A DNA stretch of 64,000 nt from Arthrobacter jinronghuae (GTDB taxonomy: Bacteria > Actinomycetota > Actinomycetes > Actinomycetales > Micrococcaceae), in the NCBI RefSeq assembly GCF_025244825.1, contig NZ_CP104263.1:1240001-1304000 (forward strand). Reading direction: 5' to 3'. The stretch's first letter is position 1, and every line of letters starts with the position of its first letter. A program made the position numbers and the translations under genes. A model generated the notes under the pieces. The model was not told where the DNA came from, searched no databases, and saw only the letters and a program-made list of their open reading frames with translations. Below are positions 14,909-23,475 of this stretch, one piece after another.

Positions 14909-15876
14909 TGAGTGACGCCCAGCCTCCAACCCAGGCTGGCGGTTCACCGTCCGTCGAGACAGTTCCGGCAGCAGCAAAGGCCAAGGACATGAGCGCAGCT
15001 GATCCAGGACAGGTCGGCGGACGCGCCGCCCGGGGCCGGCGCACTGCCGAGAAACCCGTAAAGGTCTCGCGTGCGGGACGTAACCTGCCTGCTGCCATCG
15101 CTGTCGGAGTGATCCTGCTCGGCTCACTGCTTAGCGGGCTGCTCTTTTTCCCGTTCGCCATCGTGATCATTGCAGTCGGTTTCGCTGCTGTCGGTGTCTG
15201 GGAAGTCAACCGTGCACTCGAAGTGCGCGGCATGAAAGTTCCGCAGGTGCCGGTGCTGGTCGGTTCCGTTGCGCTGCCGTTCGCGGCGTTCTTCGGCGGC
15301 ACGGAAGCATTGGCGTTCGCGATGGTCGCCACGGCGGTGGCCATCCTCCTGTGGCGGAGCATCGACACCGCTGCCGAAGCGATCCAGAGCATTCTCGCGG
15401 GAATCTTCGTGGTTCTCTGGGTGCCGTTCCTGTTGAGCTTTGCGCTCTTGCTGCTGCGCGAGCCCGACGGGCAGGTCCGCGTTGCCGTGCTGCTCCTGCT
15501 CGTGGTCTCCAACGACACCTTCGGCTACCTCGTAGGTGCCTTCTTCGGCAAGCACCCGATGGCGCCCAAGATCAGCCCGAAGAAGTCGTGGGAAGGCTTT
15601 GCCGGCTCTGCCGTCGGCGCGGCCATCGTGGGCGTCGGCGCCGCAGTCCTGTTCCTGGACCAGCCCTGGTGGTTCGGCGTGGTGCTCGCTGTGGCGACAG
15701 TTGCCGCGGCCACCGCGGGCGACTTCTCCGAGTCGATGGTCAAGCGGGAACTCGGTGTGAAGGATATGTCCAACCTCCTGCCGGGACACGGCGGAGTAAT
15801 GGACCGGCTGGACTCCGTGGTCTTCGCCTCCCCGGTGGTGTTCCTGCTGTCGGTGCTGCTCTCGACGGCTTCCTAG
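14908..15876 (+). CDS. cdsA: Phosphatidate cytidylyltransferase
   Basis: A 322-aa integral membrane enzyme converting phosphatidic acid plus CTP to CDP-diacylglycerol. The first ~60 residues are a hydrophilic, low-complexity extension typical of actinobacteria; about eight membrane segments follow. The family signature lies near the C terminus: KISPKKSWEGFAGSAVG and then GDFSESMVKRELGVKDMSNLLPGHGGVMDRLDS. It is translationally coupled to frr. No convincing terminator is seen in the 173 bp after it. Confidence 0.95.
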   Translation: MSDAQPPTQAGGSPSVETVPAAAKAKDMSAADPGQVGGRAARGRRTAEKPVKVSRAGRNLPAAIAVGVILLGSLLSGLLFFPFAIVIIAVGFAAVGVWEVNRALEVRGMKVPQVPVLVGSVALPFAAFFGGTEALAFAMVATAVAILLWRSIDTAAEAIQSILAGIFVVLWVPFLLSFALLLLREPDGQVRVAVLLLLVVSNDTFGYLVGAFFGKHPMAPKISPKKSWEGFAGSAVGAAIVGVGAAVLFLDQPWWFGVVLAVATVAAATAGDFSESMVKRELGVKDMSNLLPGHGGVMDRLDSVVFASPVVFLLSVLLSTAS

Positions 15877-16049
15877 CAGGAGCAACCGTAACGGTCCGGC
15901 AACGGACGGTGTGCCGGATCACGTCCGAGGTACTGGCATCGTAAGATGTTTCAGAGTTTTCAGACGATGCCCGGCAGGAGCCCTGTAGGGCCAACCGGTT
16001 CCAGCGGCAATCACTGCGCGGGGAAAAACCACAGAGGAACAATGTATTC

Positions 16050-16628
16050 ATGGACGATGTGCGGCAGGCCAGTGCCCCTTTCGAACGCGTGGGACGACGG
16101 GACTACGGCTACAACATCCGCCAGGTCGATGAGTTCCTGACCAAGGCCAGGAACTACTACAACTCGGATTCCACCTCGGCTAATCCGGTGACCAGTGCGG
16201 ACGTCCGGTCCATGGCCTTCGACCCGGCGAAGGGCGGTTACGAACCGCAGGCGGTGGACGCCGCACTGGACCGGCTGGAGGACGTTTTCGCCCAGCGGGA
16301 ACGGGACCGCCTGATCGCCGACCGCGGCGAAGAAGCCTGGCTGCTGCAGATCGGGCGGATGTCCGCGGTCCTGAGGGCACGCCTGCACCGCAAGCCGGGG
16401 GAGCGGTTCCGCCGTCCCGGCAAGAAACGCGTCACCAGCTACAACGTCGAGGACGTTGACGCGCTGTGCAACGAACTGCTCGGATACTTCGAACATGACC
16501 GGCCCCTCAGCGTGGACGTGGTGCGCCGCGCCGTCTTCCGTGAGGCCAAGGGCGAGCAGGGCTACGAGGAAAGCCAGGTGGATGCCTTCCTCGACCGCGT
16601 GGTCGAACTGATGGCGTCCATAGACTAG
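16050..16628 (+). CDS. DivIVA-domain protein
   Basis: A 192-aa soluble protein with two or three repeats of a DivIVA N-terminal-type motif. RRDYGYNIRQVDEFLTKAR is at the N terminus, with related GGYEPQAVDAALDRLED in the middle and GYEESQVDAFLDRVVELM at the C terminus. These short repeats are common in actinobacterial cell-pole or division-associated proteins, but here the long coiled coil is missing. The ATG lies 12 bases after GAGG, a loose spacing. It ends six bases before the convergent symporter gene. Specific role unknown. Confidence 0.75.
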   Translation: MDDVRQASAPFERVGRRDYGYNIRQVDEFLTKARNYYNSDSTSANPVTSADVRSMAFDPAKGGYEPQAVDAALDRLEDVFAQRERDRLIADRGEEAWLLQIGRMSAVLRARLHRKPGERFRRPGKKRVTSYNVEDVDALCNELLGYFEHDRPLSVDVVRRAVFREAKGEQGYEESQVDAFLDRVVELMASID

Positions 16629-16634
16629 GCAGGC

Positions 16635-18161
16635 CTAGCGCGCCCCTGTGCCGGTTCCCGGACGGGGCCGGTCCAGAGGTTCCGGCGTGTGCAGCTGCGC
16701 CATGAACTTCGCCGCCCCGTGCGGCGCTGATCCGGCGGTCAGCCGGGACACGACCACCATCACGGCAAACGCTGCGGGAACCGTCCAGGCTGCGGGCTGT
16801 TCAATCCAGGCGGGAACGCCGGCACCTGCCCGCGGCAGGATGGCCGCGGCGGCCATTGCCCCGCCGCACAGCAGCCCGCCGGTCAACATCCCGGCTCCGG
16901 CTCCGGCGGCCGTCAACCGCCGCCACCAGATTCCCAGCACCAACAGCGGACACAGCGTGGACGCGGTGAACGCGAACACCATTCCAATGCTCCCGGCCAG
17001 GGCGGAGGATTCGGTGAGCAGGGCAACGGCCAGCGGTACGACGGCGGCCAGCACCGCGGAGACGCGGAACCCGGACACACTCCCGCGGAAGAATTCCTGG
17101 CTGATCACGCCCGCCAGCGAGACCGTCAATCCGCTGCTGGTGGAGAGGAAGGCCGCGAAGGCGCCGGCCGTTACCAGCGCCGCCAGGAGATCCCCGGAGA
17201 CGCCGTCGAACACCCGGCCCGGAAGTAGCAGCACCATCGAGTCTGCTGCTCCGCCGCCCGCCAGGTCCGGAGCATAGATCCTGCCCAGCACCCCGTAAGT
17301 GATCGGAAAGATGTAGAACAGGGACAGCAGGCCCAGGACAATCAGCGTGGTCCGCCGGGCCGAAGGTCCGTCGGGGTTGGTATAGAAGCGGACCAGCACG
17401 TGCGGCAGGCCCAGCGTGCCGCAGAGCAGCGCGATGCTCAGCGAAATGTTGCGGTACAGCGGGGCGTGGGTCTCCGGATTCAGTGCCTCCGCCAGGAGCT
17501 GGGTGCCGCCGTCGCCGGGCGGGCCGTCACCCGCGAGGCGGAAGAGGATAAACAGCACCGGTACGGCTATCGCCACCAGCTTCAGCCAGTACTGGAAAGC
17601 CTGGACAAAGGTGATGGAACGCATCCCTCCGGTTACCACGCTCAGGCAGACGACGCCGGTCACCACCAGGCAGCCGAGCCATGCAGGCAGCCCGGTGGTG
17701 ATGCGCATGGTGAGGGCAGCGCCGTGCAGCTGCGGGACGATGTAGAGCCAGCCGATGGCGATCACCAACAGGCTGGTCAGGCGCCGCATCGGAAGGGATT
17801 CCAACCGGGCGGAGGCGAAGTCCGGAACGGTGTAGGCACCGGACCGGCGCAGCGGAGCCGCCACGAAGAGCAGGAGCATCAGGTAGCCGCCGGTATAGCC
17901 GATGGGGAACCAGAGCGCGTCCACGCCGGATGCGACAATCAGTCCGGCCACGCCCAGGAAACTCGCCGCGGAGAGGTATTCGCCTCCAATCGCCGAGGCA
18001 TTCCACCAGGGTTTCACCGTCCGGGAGGCCACATAGAAGTCACTCGTGGTCCGCGAGACCCGCAGCCCGTAGAAACCGATCAGCAGAGTCGCTGCGGACA
18101 CCAATGCCAGTGCCGTGTAGCCGATGCCCGGGCTCATGCCCGCGGCTACATCCCAGTCCAC
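16635..18161 (-). CDS. Sodium:solute symporter family transporter
   Basis: A 508-aa SSS-family permease with about 13 membrane segments. Family signs are SDFYVASRTVKPWWNASAIGG near the N terminus, EYLSAASFLG, the GLPHVLVRFYT motif and the conserved AAFLSTSSGLTVSLAG. It resembles acetate/monocarboxylate (ActP/MctC) permeases and shares the LPHVL-RFYT motif with the ActP protein at 21109-22737. GTG 18161 is used as start, three bases after the stop of the upstream DUF485-like gene. It is the last gene of the operon kinase-regulator-DUF485-symporter, which suggests the two-component system controls its uptake substrate. Confidence 0.88.
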   Translation of the reverse strand: MDWDVAAGMSPGIGYTALALVSAATLLIGFYGLRVSRTTSDFYVASRTVKPWWNASAIGGEYLSAASFLGVAGLIVASGVDALWFPIGYTGGYLMLLLFVAAPLRRSGAYTVPDFASARLESLPMRRLTSLLVIAIGWLYIVPQLHGAALTMRITTGLPAWLGCLVVTGVVCLSVVTGGMRSITFVQAFQYWLKLVAIAVPVLFILFRLAGDGPPGDGGTQLLAEALNPETHAPLYRNISLSIALLCGTLGLPHVLVRFYTNPDGPSARRTTLIVLGLLSLFYIFPITYGVLGRIYAPDLAGGGAADSMVLLLPGRVFDGVSGDLLAALVTAGAFAAFLSTSSGLTVSLAGVISQEFFRGSVSGFRVSAVLAAVVPLAVALLTESSALAGSIGMVFAFTASTLCPLLVLGIWWRRLTAAGAGAGMLTGGLLCGGAMAAAAILPRAGAGVPAWIEQPAAWTVPAAFAVMVVVSRLTAGSAPHGAAKFMAQLHTPEPLDRPRPGTGTGAR

Positions 18162-18164
18162 CGG

Positions 18165-18551
18165 CTACCGCCCGTCCACCAGGTCGCGGTAGCGGGTTTC
18201 GTTCCGCTGGGCACTGAGCACGTAAAGCAGTCCACAGCCGATCACCAGCGGGTAGACTCCGACGCCGAGCAGGATCCACGGCGCGGGCACCCCGAGGATC
18301 GACAGCTCGGCTATCACCGGCAGAAAGGCCAGCAGCACCGGCACGCTGAGCAGGATCAGCAGGAATCCGCCGCCCACCACCAGCGCCAGCCGGAGCTGGC
18401 TGCGGATCAGCGAGCCGATGATCAACTCGCCCACCTCGGACTGTTCGTCCAGTTCGCGCGAGACGGGGAACGGTGCTGCCCCCGTGCCGGGAGCGGTCAC
18501 CCGGACCCGCTGGGGGACCGGGGCCGAACCGGGCATGGCGTCCCCGCTCAT
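18165..18551 (-). CDS. DUF485-like small membrane protein
   Basis: A 128-aa protein with a Pro/Ala-rich cytoplasmic N terminus and two membrane helices (about residues 52-75 and 88-112), ending in a charged tail NETRYRDLVDGR. This is the size and layout of DUF485 partners of acetate symporters, although similarity to the clear DUF485 protein at 20741 is low. Its ATG overlaps the regulator stop (ATGA), and the symporter follows after three bases. ATG 18536 is an alternative start. Confidence 0.7.
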   Translation of the reverse strand: MSGDAMPGSAPVPQRVRVTAPGTGAAPFPVSRELDEQSEVGELIIGSLIRSQLRLALVVGGGFLLILLSVPVLLAFLPVIAELSILGVPAPWILLGVGVYPLVIGCGLLYVLSAQRNETRYRDLVDGR

Positions 18552-19288
18552 GGCGTGGGCCGAACCCGGCCGGCGTCAAGCGTGTTGCGCACGGCAGGCA
18601 GATGCCGGCGGCTGACCGGAAGGTCCACCTCGCCCAGCTGCACGCTTGCCCGACCTCCGCTCAGCCGCACCTGGCGGATATGGTTCCGGGACACCAGATA
18701 GGACCGGTGGATGCGGACAAACCCGGCGCCTGCCCACTGCTCTTCCAGATCCGCGAGGGGGACCCGGATCAGGTAGCTGGCCTCGGCCGTATGCAGCCGG
18801 GCATAGTCGCCCTGCGCCTGGACATAGCGGATGTCGCCGCGCGGGATGATCCTCGTCGTCGCGCCCTGGACCACGGTGACGACGTCGGCGTCCTCCGTCT
18901 CGGTATCGGCTGCGAGTTCGCAGATCCGGCGCACCGACTCGGACAAGCGCTCCGGCCGCACCGGCTTCAGCAGGTAGTCCAGGGCCGCAAGGTCAAAGGC
19001 CCGCAGCGCCTGGTCCTCGTCCGCGGTCACGAAGACGACGGCGGGCGGGCGCTGCCTGCGGCTCAGGGCCTTGGCGATCTCCAGCCCGGAGAGAGCCGGC
19101 ATATGGATGTCGAGGAAGACGGCGTCGACGTCGCGGGCCTCGATCTCCTGCAGCGCCTGGGCGCCGCTGGAGGCCCGGTACACCGTACCGATCCGGGCAT
19201 CCTGTCCCAGGAGATAGGCGAGTTCCTCGACGGCGGGGGCTTCGTCGTCGGCAACTACGACGGTGAGCGGCCGGAGGGGTTTGCGCAT
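18548..19288 (-). CDS. LytTR-family response regulator
   Basis: A 246-aa regulator. The receiver domain covers ~8-125, with phospho-acceptor Asp60 in DAVFLDIHMPALSG, acidic pair DDE at 14-16, Thr in VTADED and Lys in YLLKPVRPERL. A LytTR DNA-binding domain fills the C terminus (IRYVQAQGDYARLHT, FVRIHRSYLVSRNHI). LytTR proteins bind direct repeats near CCGTT or ACNGTT. Start ATG 19288 lies 11 bases below the kinase stop; an upstream in-frame start would overlap the kinase. Together with the kinase it forms one operon with two transport genes. Confidence 0.92.
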   Translation of the reverse strand: MRKPLRPLTVVVADDEAPAVEELAYLLGQDARIGTVYRASSGAQALQEIEARDVDAVFLDIHMPALSGLEIAKALSRRQRPPAVVFVTADEDQALRAFDLAALDYLLKPVRPERLSESVRRICELAADTETEDADVVTVVQGATTRIIPRGDIRYVQAQGDYARLHTAEASYLIRVPLADLEEQWAGAGFVRIHRSYLVSRNHIRQVRLSGGRASVQLGEVDLPVSRRHLPAVRNTLDAGRVRPTP

Positions 19289-19298
19289 GGACAACAGA

Positions 19299-20510
19299 TT
19301 ACGCGTTCGTCGGGCGGTTCTCCGGCTGCGACTTGGGCACACGCATGGTGATCAGGGTGCCGGCGCCGGGAGCGGTGTCAATCACGAGGCCGTGGCTGTC
19401 GCCGTACACCTGCCGCAGCCGCACATCGACGTTGCGCAGGCCCACGTGGTCCCCGTCCGCATGCCCGGCCAACACGGAGCGCAGGTACTCGGGGTCCATT
19501 CCCACCCCGTTGTCCTCGATGGTGATCACCGCGTCCGCTCCGGCGTCGACGGCTGCAATGCTGATCCGCCCCTGTCCGTCCTTGGCTTCCAGGCCGTGGC
19601 GGACGGAGTTCTCCACCAGCGGCTGCAGGGACAGGAAGGGGATGACGGTTCCCAGCACTTCCGGGGCGATCTGCAGGGCCACCTTGAGCCGTTCCCCGAA
19701 GCGCGCACTTTCGAGCAGCAGATACCGGTCCACTGATTCCAGTTCCTGGGCGATGGTGGTGAAGTTGCCGTGCCGGCGGAAGGAATACCGGGTGAAATCG
19801 GCGAACTCGACCACCAGCTCCCGGGCGCGGGCCGGATCCGTATTGATGTAGGAAGCGATGGCGTTCAGGGAGTTGTAGATGAAGTGCGGACTGATCTGCG
19901 CGCGAAGCGCCCGCACTTCGGCCTCCATCAACTGCGCCCGTGAGGCATCCAGTTCCGCCAGCTCCACCTGTGTGGCGAGCCAGGCTGCCACTTCATTGGC
20001 TGCCCGGACCAGCCCGGCCCGGACCGTCGGGGCGAACACCGCCACCGTGCCCACCGTCTGGCCGTTGACCGGAAGCGGGGAGACCAGCAGTTCGCAGCCA
20101 CTGTCCTGCAGGCCCAAGGCCCGCAGTGCTGCACCCCGGAAGACCCGCGTCCTGCCCGATTCCAGGACCAGTGCGGCGGCGGATAACAGCCGCTGGCGCC
20201 GGAACGGCGTGTCGTTCACGGAACCGTCCCATGCGAGTACCGCCGAGGCGTCGGTGATCACCAGGGTGTCGCAGTCCAGCAGGTCGCGCAGGTGCCGGCT
20301 GGCCTTGCGGGCCCCGGCCGGGGTCAGGCCCGCACGAAGATGAGCCGAGGCGAGCGACGCCGTATGCAGGGTCGCGTAGGTGGCCTGCTCGGCGTCGGAC
20401 CCGAGGTCCCGCTGCGAGCGGCTGAGGCGGAAGCCAAGCGCGCCCACGGCCGCGATGGTCAGGACGGCGACGGCGCAGACCAGGGCTATATCGACGGCGG
20501 GACTGAGCAT
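19299..20510 (-). CDS. LytS/YehU-type sensor histidine kinase
   Basis: A 403-aa kinase. One N-terminal membrane helix (~5-28) is followed by a GAF-like domain (~50-165) and a His_kinase domain with ISPHFIYNSLNAI, phosphorylated His at ~209. The ATP-binding lid and N-box read SLQPLVENSVRHGLE, and the G box VITIEDNGVGMD. TAGGGT ends six bases before ATG 20510, so translation may be leaderless. The phased CCGTT sites begin where the -35 would be, which suggests activation by its own regulator. The single helix and GAF domain suggest a cytoplasmic ligand or a signal passed by the symporter. Confidence 0.92.
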   Translation of the reverse strand: MLSPAVDIALVCAVAVLTIAAVGALGFRLSRSQRDLGSDAEQATYATLHTASLASAHLRAGLTPAGARKASRHLRDLLDCDTLVITDASAVLAWDGSVNDTPFRRQRLLSAAALVLESGRTRVFRGAALRALGLQDSGCELLVSPLPVNGQTVGTVAVFAPTVRAGLVRAANEVAAWLATQVELAELDASRAQLMEAEVRALRAQISPHFIYNSLNAIASYINTDPARARELVVEFADFTRYSFRRHGNFTTIAQELESVDRYLLLESARFGERLKVALQIAPEVLGTVIPFLSLQPLVENSVRHGLEAKDGQGRISIAAVDAGADAVITIEDNGVGMDPEYLRSVLAGHADGDHVGLRNVDVRLRQVYGDSHGLVIDTAPGAGTLITMRVPKSQPENRPTNA

Positions 20511-20543
20511 GCACCAACCCTAGCGGCCCGGCGGTCGTCCCGG

Positions 20544-20610
20544 CCGTTCAACACCGTTCGGCGCCGTCGAGCGCCGTTCACCGCACGGAACCAACCGTTC
20601 ACCGACGGTT
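20544..20610. promoter_or_regulatory. Phased CCGTT array, probable LytTR binding sites
   Basis: CCGTT(C) starts at 20544, 20554, 20574 and 20595, with CCGTCGA at 20564. The first four are exactly 10 bp apart and the last is 21 bp further. The last copy is also half of a dyad, AACCGT-N6-ACGGTT (20593-20610). AlgR/LytTR regulators recognise CCGTT-like direct repeats, and a LytTR regulator is encoded in the adjacent operon. The array abuts the predicted kinase promoter on the minus strand and lies about 140 bp above the DUF485 gene on the plus strand. Confidence 0.65.
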
Positions 20611-20649
20611 TGGCGCGGCAGGCAGACACCCGCGCGGGGACTGTAGGAA

Positions 20650-20665
20650 AGTGATGAGCGTCACA
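20650..20665 (+). promoter_or_regulatory. Crp/GlxR-type palindrome upstream of DUF485-actP
   Basis: AGTGA-TGAGCG-TCACA matches the TGTGA-N6-TCACA consensus in nine of ten half-site bases. It is 76 bp upstream of the DUF485 start. Crp/GlxR proteins respond to cAMP and control acetate and carbon uptake genes in actinobacteria. A weak promoter (TTGCAC 20668, ATAGGT 20694) follows. Confidence 0.6.
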
Positions 20666-20740
20666 GCTTGCACAGCGTCGTGTCCTGACCTCCATAGGTG
20701 GATGCAGCGCGCGGAGCGGGCTCCCAACAGAGGAGGAACA

Positions 20741-21112
20741 ATGGCTGAAGAGCAGCCGGTTTCACACGCTGCGCACCCGGAACAGGTGGATTTCCGGGAG
20801 GTCCAGAGCTCGCCTGAGTTCCAGGAACTGCGCAAGCGCCAGCGAAGCTTTATTTTCCCCATGGCCGTGGTTTTCCTGGTCTGGTATTTCGCGTACGTCC
20901 TTCTGGCGGACTACGCCCACGAATTCATGTCCACCCCGGTGATCGGCAACATCAACGTCGGCCTGATCCTGGGCCTGCTGCAGTTCGTCAGCACATTCGG
21001 TATCACCATGGCGTACGTCAGTTACGCCAACCGCAAGATGGATCCCATTGCGGCGGATCTCCGGCGCGACCTTGAGGCCCATGGAGTAAGCCGTCCGGAG
21101 GAGACCAAGTGA
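20741..21112 (+). CDS. DUF485 membrane protein, ActP partner
   Basis: A 123-aa protein starting at ATG 20741 after AGAGGAGGA. DUF485 is recognised by SPEFQELRKRQRSFIFP and two membrane helices (VVFLVWYFAYVLLADYA and GLILGLLQFVSTFGITMAYV), followed by a short cytoplasmic tail. DUF485 proteins are almost always encoded directly before acetate symporters and may assist their assembly or activity. Its TGA overlaps the actP GTG by four bases. Confidence 0.9.
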   Translation: MAEEQPVSHAAHPEQVDFREVQSSPEFQELRKRQRSFIFPMAVVFLVWYFAYVLLADYAHEFMSTPVIGNINVGLILGLLQFVSTFGITMAYVSYANRKMDPIAADLRRDLEAHGVSRPEETK

Positions 21113-22737
21113 ACACCCTGCACATTTCCGCCGCCACTGAGGTCACGGCCGAGTCCATTAAGGACACCGGCCTGCTGAACATGATCATCTTCGGCGTCTT
21201 CGTGGCCGTCACCCTCGTGGTGGTGCTGCGCGCGAGCCGCAACAATAAGACAGCGGCCGACTACTACGCCGCCGGCCGGTCCTTTACCGGGCCGCAGAAC
21301 GGCACCGCCATTGCCGGCGATTACCTGTCCGCGGCCTCGTTCCTCGGCATCGTCGGGGCCATTGCAGTCAACGGCTATGACGGCTTCCTGTACTCCATCG
21401 GCTTCCTTGTCGCCTGGCTGGTGGCCCTGCTGCTGGTTGCTGAAATGCTCCGCAATACCGGCAAGTTCACCATGGCCGATGTGCTCTCCTTCCGGCTCAA
21501 GCAGCGCCCGGTCCGGATTGCGGCAGCCATCACCACCCTGGCCGTCTGCTTCTTCTACCTCCTGGCGCAGATGGCCGGCGCAGGCGGACTGGTCTCCCTG
21601 CTGATGGGCATCGACAGCAAGATCGGGCAGTCCCTGGTGATTACCGTCGTCGGCGCCCTGATGATCATTTACGTATTGATCGGCGGCATGAAGGGCACCA
21701 CCTGGGTGCAGATCATCAAGGCCTTCCTGCTGATTGCCGGCGCGGCCATCATGACCGTCTGGGTCCTGGCCATGCACAACTTCAATCTCTCCGACCTGCT
21801 GGGGGCAGCGGTCGAAACCACCGGCAACCCCGCCATCCTGGATCCGGGGCTGCAGTACGGCAAGTCGGATACCTCCAAGCTGGACTTCGTCTCCCTCGGA
21901 CTGGCACTGGTACTGGGCACCGCCGCCCTGCCGCACGTGCTGATGCGCTTCTACACGGTGCCCACCGCCAAGGAAGCCCGGCGCTCCGTTGTATGGGCCA
22001 TCTGGCTGATCGGCATCTTCTACCTGTTCACCCTGGTCCTGGGCTACGGCGCTGCGGCGCTGATCGGCTCGGAGGCCATCAAGGGCGCTCCCGGCGGCGT
22101 GAACTCGGCAGCACCCCTGCTGGCGTTTGCGCTGGGCGGACCGGTGCTGCTGGGACTCATCTCCGCCGTCGCCTTCGCCACCATCCTGGCGGTGGTTGCT
22201 GGCCTGACCATCACCGCAGCGGCCTCCTTCGCCCACGACATCTACGCCAATGTCATCCGCAAGGGACAGGTGGACGCAGACGGAGAGGTCAAGGTAGCCC
22301 GAACCACTGTGGTGGTAATCGGCATCATCTCGATCCTGGGCGGTATCGGCGCGCAGGGGCAGAACGTAGCCTTCCTGGTGGCCCTGGCCTTCGCAGTGGC
22401 GGCCAGCGCCAACCTGCCGACCATCGTCTACTCGCTCTACTGGCGGAAGTTCTCCACCCAGGGTGCGCTGTGGAGCATGTACGGCGGCCTCGGATCCGCG
22501 ATTGTGCTCATTGCGTTCTCGCCGGTTGTCTCCGGTGCGGAAACTTCAATGATCGCCGGCGCGGACTTCGACTGGTTCCCGCTGAACAACCCGGGAATCG
22601 TGTCCATCCCGCTGGCCTTCTTCCTGGGCTGGCTGGGTACCGTGCTGGATAAGAACACCGAATCCGCCATCAAGCAGGCGGAGATGGAAGTCCGGTCCCT
22701 GACCGGCGTCGGCGCCGAGAAGGCCGTCGACCACTAA
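21109..22737 (+). CDS. actP: Cation/acetate symporter ActP
   Basis: A 542-aa SSS transporter with about 13 membrane helices. Features are ADYYAAGRSFTGPQNGTAIAG near residue 50, DYLSAASFLGIVGAIAVNGYDG, the GLALVLGTAALPHVLMRFYT motif and AGLTITAAASFAHDIYANV. This pattern matches ActP/MctC, which import acetate or other short monocarboxylates with Na+ or H+. GTG 21109 overlaps the DUF485 stop. The GlxR-type site upstream fits acetate-linked control. The protein shares several motifs with the symporter at 16635 but is clearly divergent. Confidence 0.93.
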   Translation: MNTLHISAATEVTAESIKDTGLLNMIIFGVFVAVTLVVVLRASRNNKTAADYYAAGRSFTGPQNGTAIAGDYLSAASFLGIVGAIAVNGYDGFLYSIGFLVAWLVALLLVAEMLRNTGKFTMADVLSFRLKQRPVRIAAAITTLAVCFFYLLAQMAGAGGLVSLLMGIDSKIGQSLVITVVGALMIIYVLIGGMKGTTWVQIIKAFLLIAGAAIMTVWVLAMHNFNLSDLLGAAVETTGNPAILDPGLQYGKSDTSKLDFVSLGLALVLGTAALPHVLMRFYTVPTAKEARRSVVWAIWLIGIFYLFTLVLGYGAAALIGSEAIKGAPGGVNSAAPLLAFALGGPVLLGLISAVAFATILAVVAGLTITAAASFAHDIYANVIRKGQVDADGEVKVARTTVVVIGIISILGGIGAQGQNVAFLVALAFAVAASANLPTIVYSLYWRKFSTQGALWSMYGGLGSAIVLIAFSPVVSGAETSMIAGADFDWFPLNNPGIVSIPLAFFLGWLGTVLDKNTESAIKQAEMEVRSLTGVGAEKAVDH

Positions 22738-22754
22738 GGGGCAACGGCCTCAGC

Positions 22755-22792
22755 AAAGGCAGGTTCCGCTCAGGCGGGGCCTGCCTTTGCCG
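22755..22792. terminator. Bidirectional terminator between actP and lrp-type gene
   Basis: CAAAGGCAGG and CCTGCCTTTG form a stem around a GC-rich loop. It overlaps the last codons of the convergent Lrp-family gene and probably serves both transcripts. Confidence 0.6.
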
Positions 22793-23309
22793 TTGCCGGG
22801 GCCTGCTCCCGCCGTTCGGAGCCCGACGACGGCGGCTGCGGCAGTTGAGCGCCGCGGCGCAGCAGGGGAGCGGCGCGCAGGGGAATGAGTTCACCCATCG
22901 CCAGGTTGGTGTCGCAGCGCTGGACGCCTTCAACGGCGAGGATCTGCTTGTTGATGCGGAAAAGGTCTTCAGCGTCCGCCGCTACGACGCGCAGCAGGAT
23001 GTCGGCGTCTCCGGTGAGGCCGTGGGCTTCGACAACTTCGGGCAGCCCGGCCAGGTCCTCGGTGATCCGCGCCAGGCTCGGCTGGTGGACATGGACATGC
23101 ACAAACGCCATCAGGGGGTAACCGAGTGCGGCCGTGCTGATCCGGCGCTCAAACGGCAGGAACGCTCCCTTGCGTTCCAATCCTGCCAGCCGGGCCTGGA
23201 CCGTATTGCGGGAGAGGCCGAGGACTGCAGCCAGGGCCACGGCCGTACGGGTTGAATCCTCCGCCAGGGCAAGGAGGAGGCGTAGGTCGGTGGTGTCGAG
23301 GGGCTGCAT
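22770..23309 (-). CDS. Lrp/AsnC-family regulator (BkdR-like)
   Basis: About 179 aa from ATG 23309; an in-frame start at 23327 is possible. The N-terminal winged HTH reads LDTTDLRLLLALAEDSTRT and VLGLSRNTVQARLAGLERKG. A RAM effector domain follows (AFVHVHVHQPSLARI, EAHGLTGDADILLRVVA). The C-terminal 30 residues are disordered. It is divergent from the E1alpha-E1beta-E2 operon. In many bacteria an Lrp-type BkdR controls the branched-chain 2-oxoacid dehydrogenase and responds to branched-chain amino acids. The 166-bp intergenic region would hold its sites. Confidence 0.88.
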   Translation of the reverse strand: MQPLDTTDLRLLLALAEDSTRTAVALAAVLGLSRNTVQARLAGLERKGAFLPFERRISTAALGYPLMAFVHVHVHQPSLARITEDLAGLPEVVEAHGLTGDADILLRVVAADAEDLFRINKQILAVEGVQRCDTNLAMGELIPLRAAPLLRRGAQLPQPPSSGSERREQAPATAKAGPA

Positions 23310-23393
23310 AGTGCGCAACGCTAGCACGGCGTTTTAGTCGTTTATAGGGCAGGATGCTCGGTCTTTGCGGGAATGGTTGTGCCGGGTGCTGAG

Positions 23394-23409
23394 TGTGAGT
23401 AGGGTCACA
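23394..23409 (+). promoter_or_regulatory. Perfect Crp/GlxR palindrome upstream of the bkd operon
   Basis: TGTGA-GTAGGG-TCACA is a perfect dyad with the classical Crp/GlxR half sites, 66 bp upstream of the E1alpha ATG. TTGTGC (23377) and TAGGGT (23400) could form the promoter, in which case the site overlaps the -10 and would repress. Confidence 0.7.
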
Positions 23410-23475
23410 TCTACCCGGGCAACGGAGCCCGGGGTCGGTTTGGCCCCGCCACCCCAGAGGCCCAAACACGGAAGG

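Noticed and set aside
17400..18701. 433-codon plus-strand frame
   Set aside because: Shadow of the symporter, DUF485 and regulator genes on the other strand.
21022..22236. 404-codon minus-strand frame opposite actP
   Set aside because: Antisense shadow; actP has clear family motifs on the plus strand.
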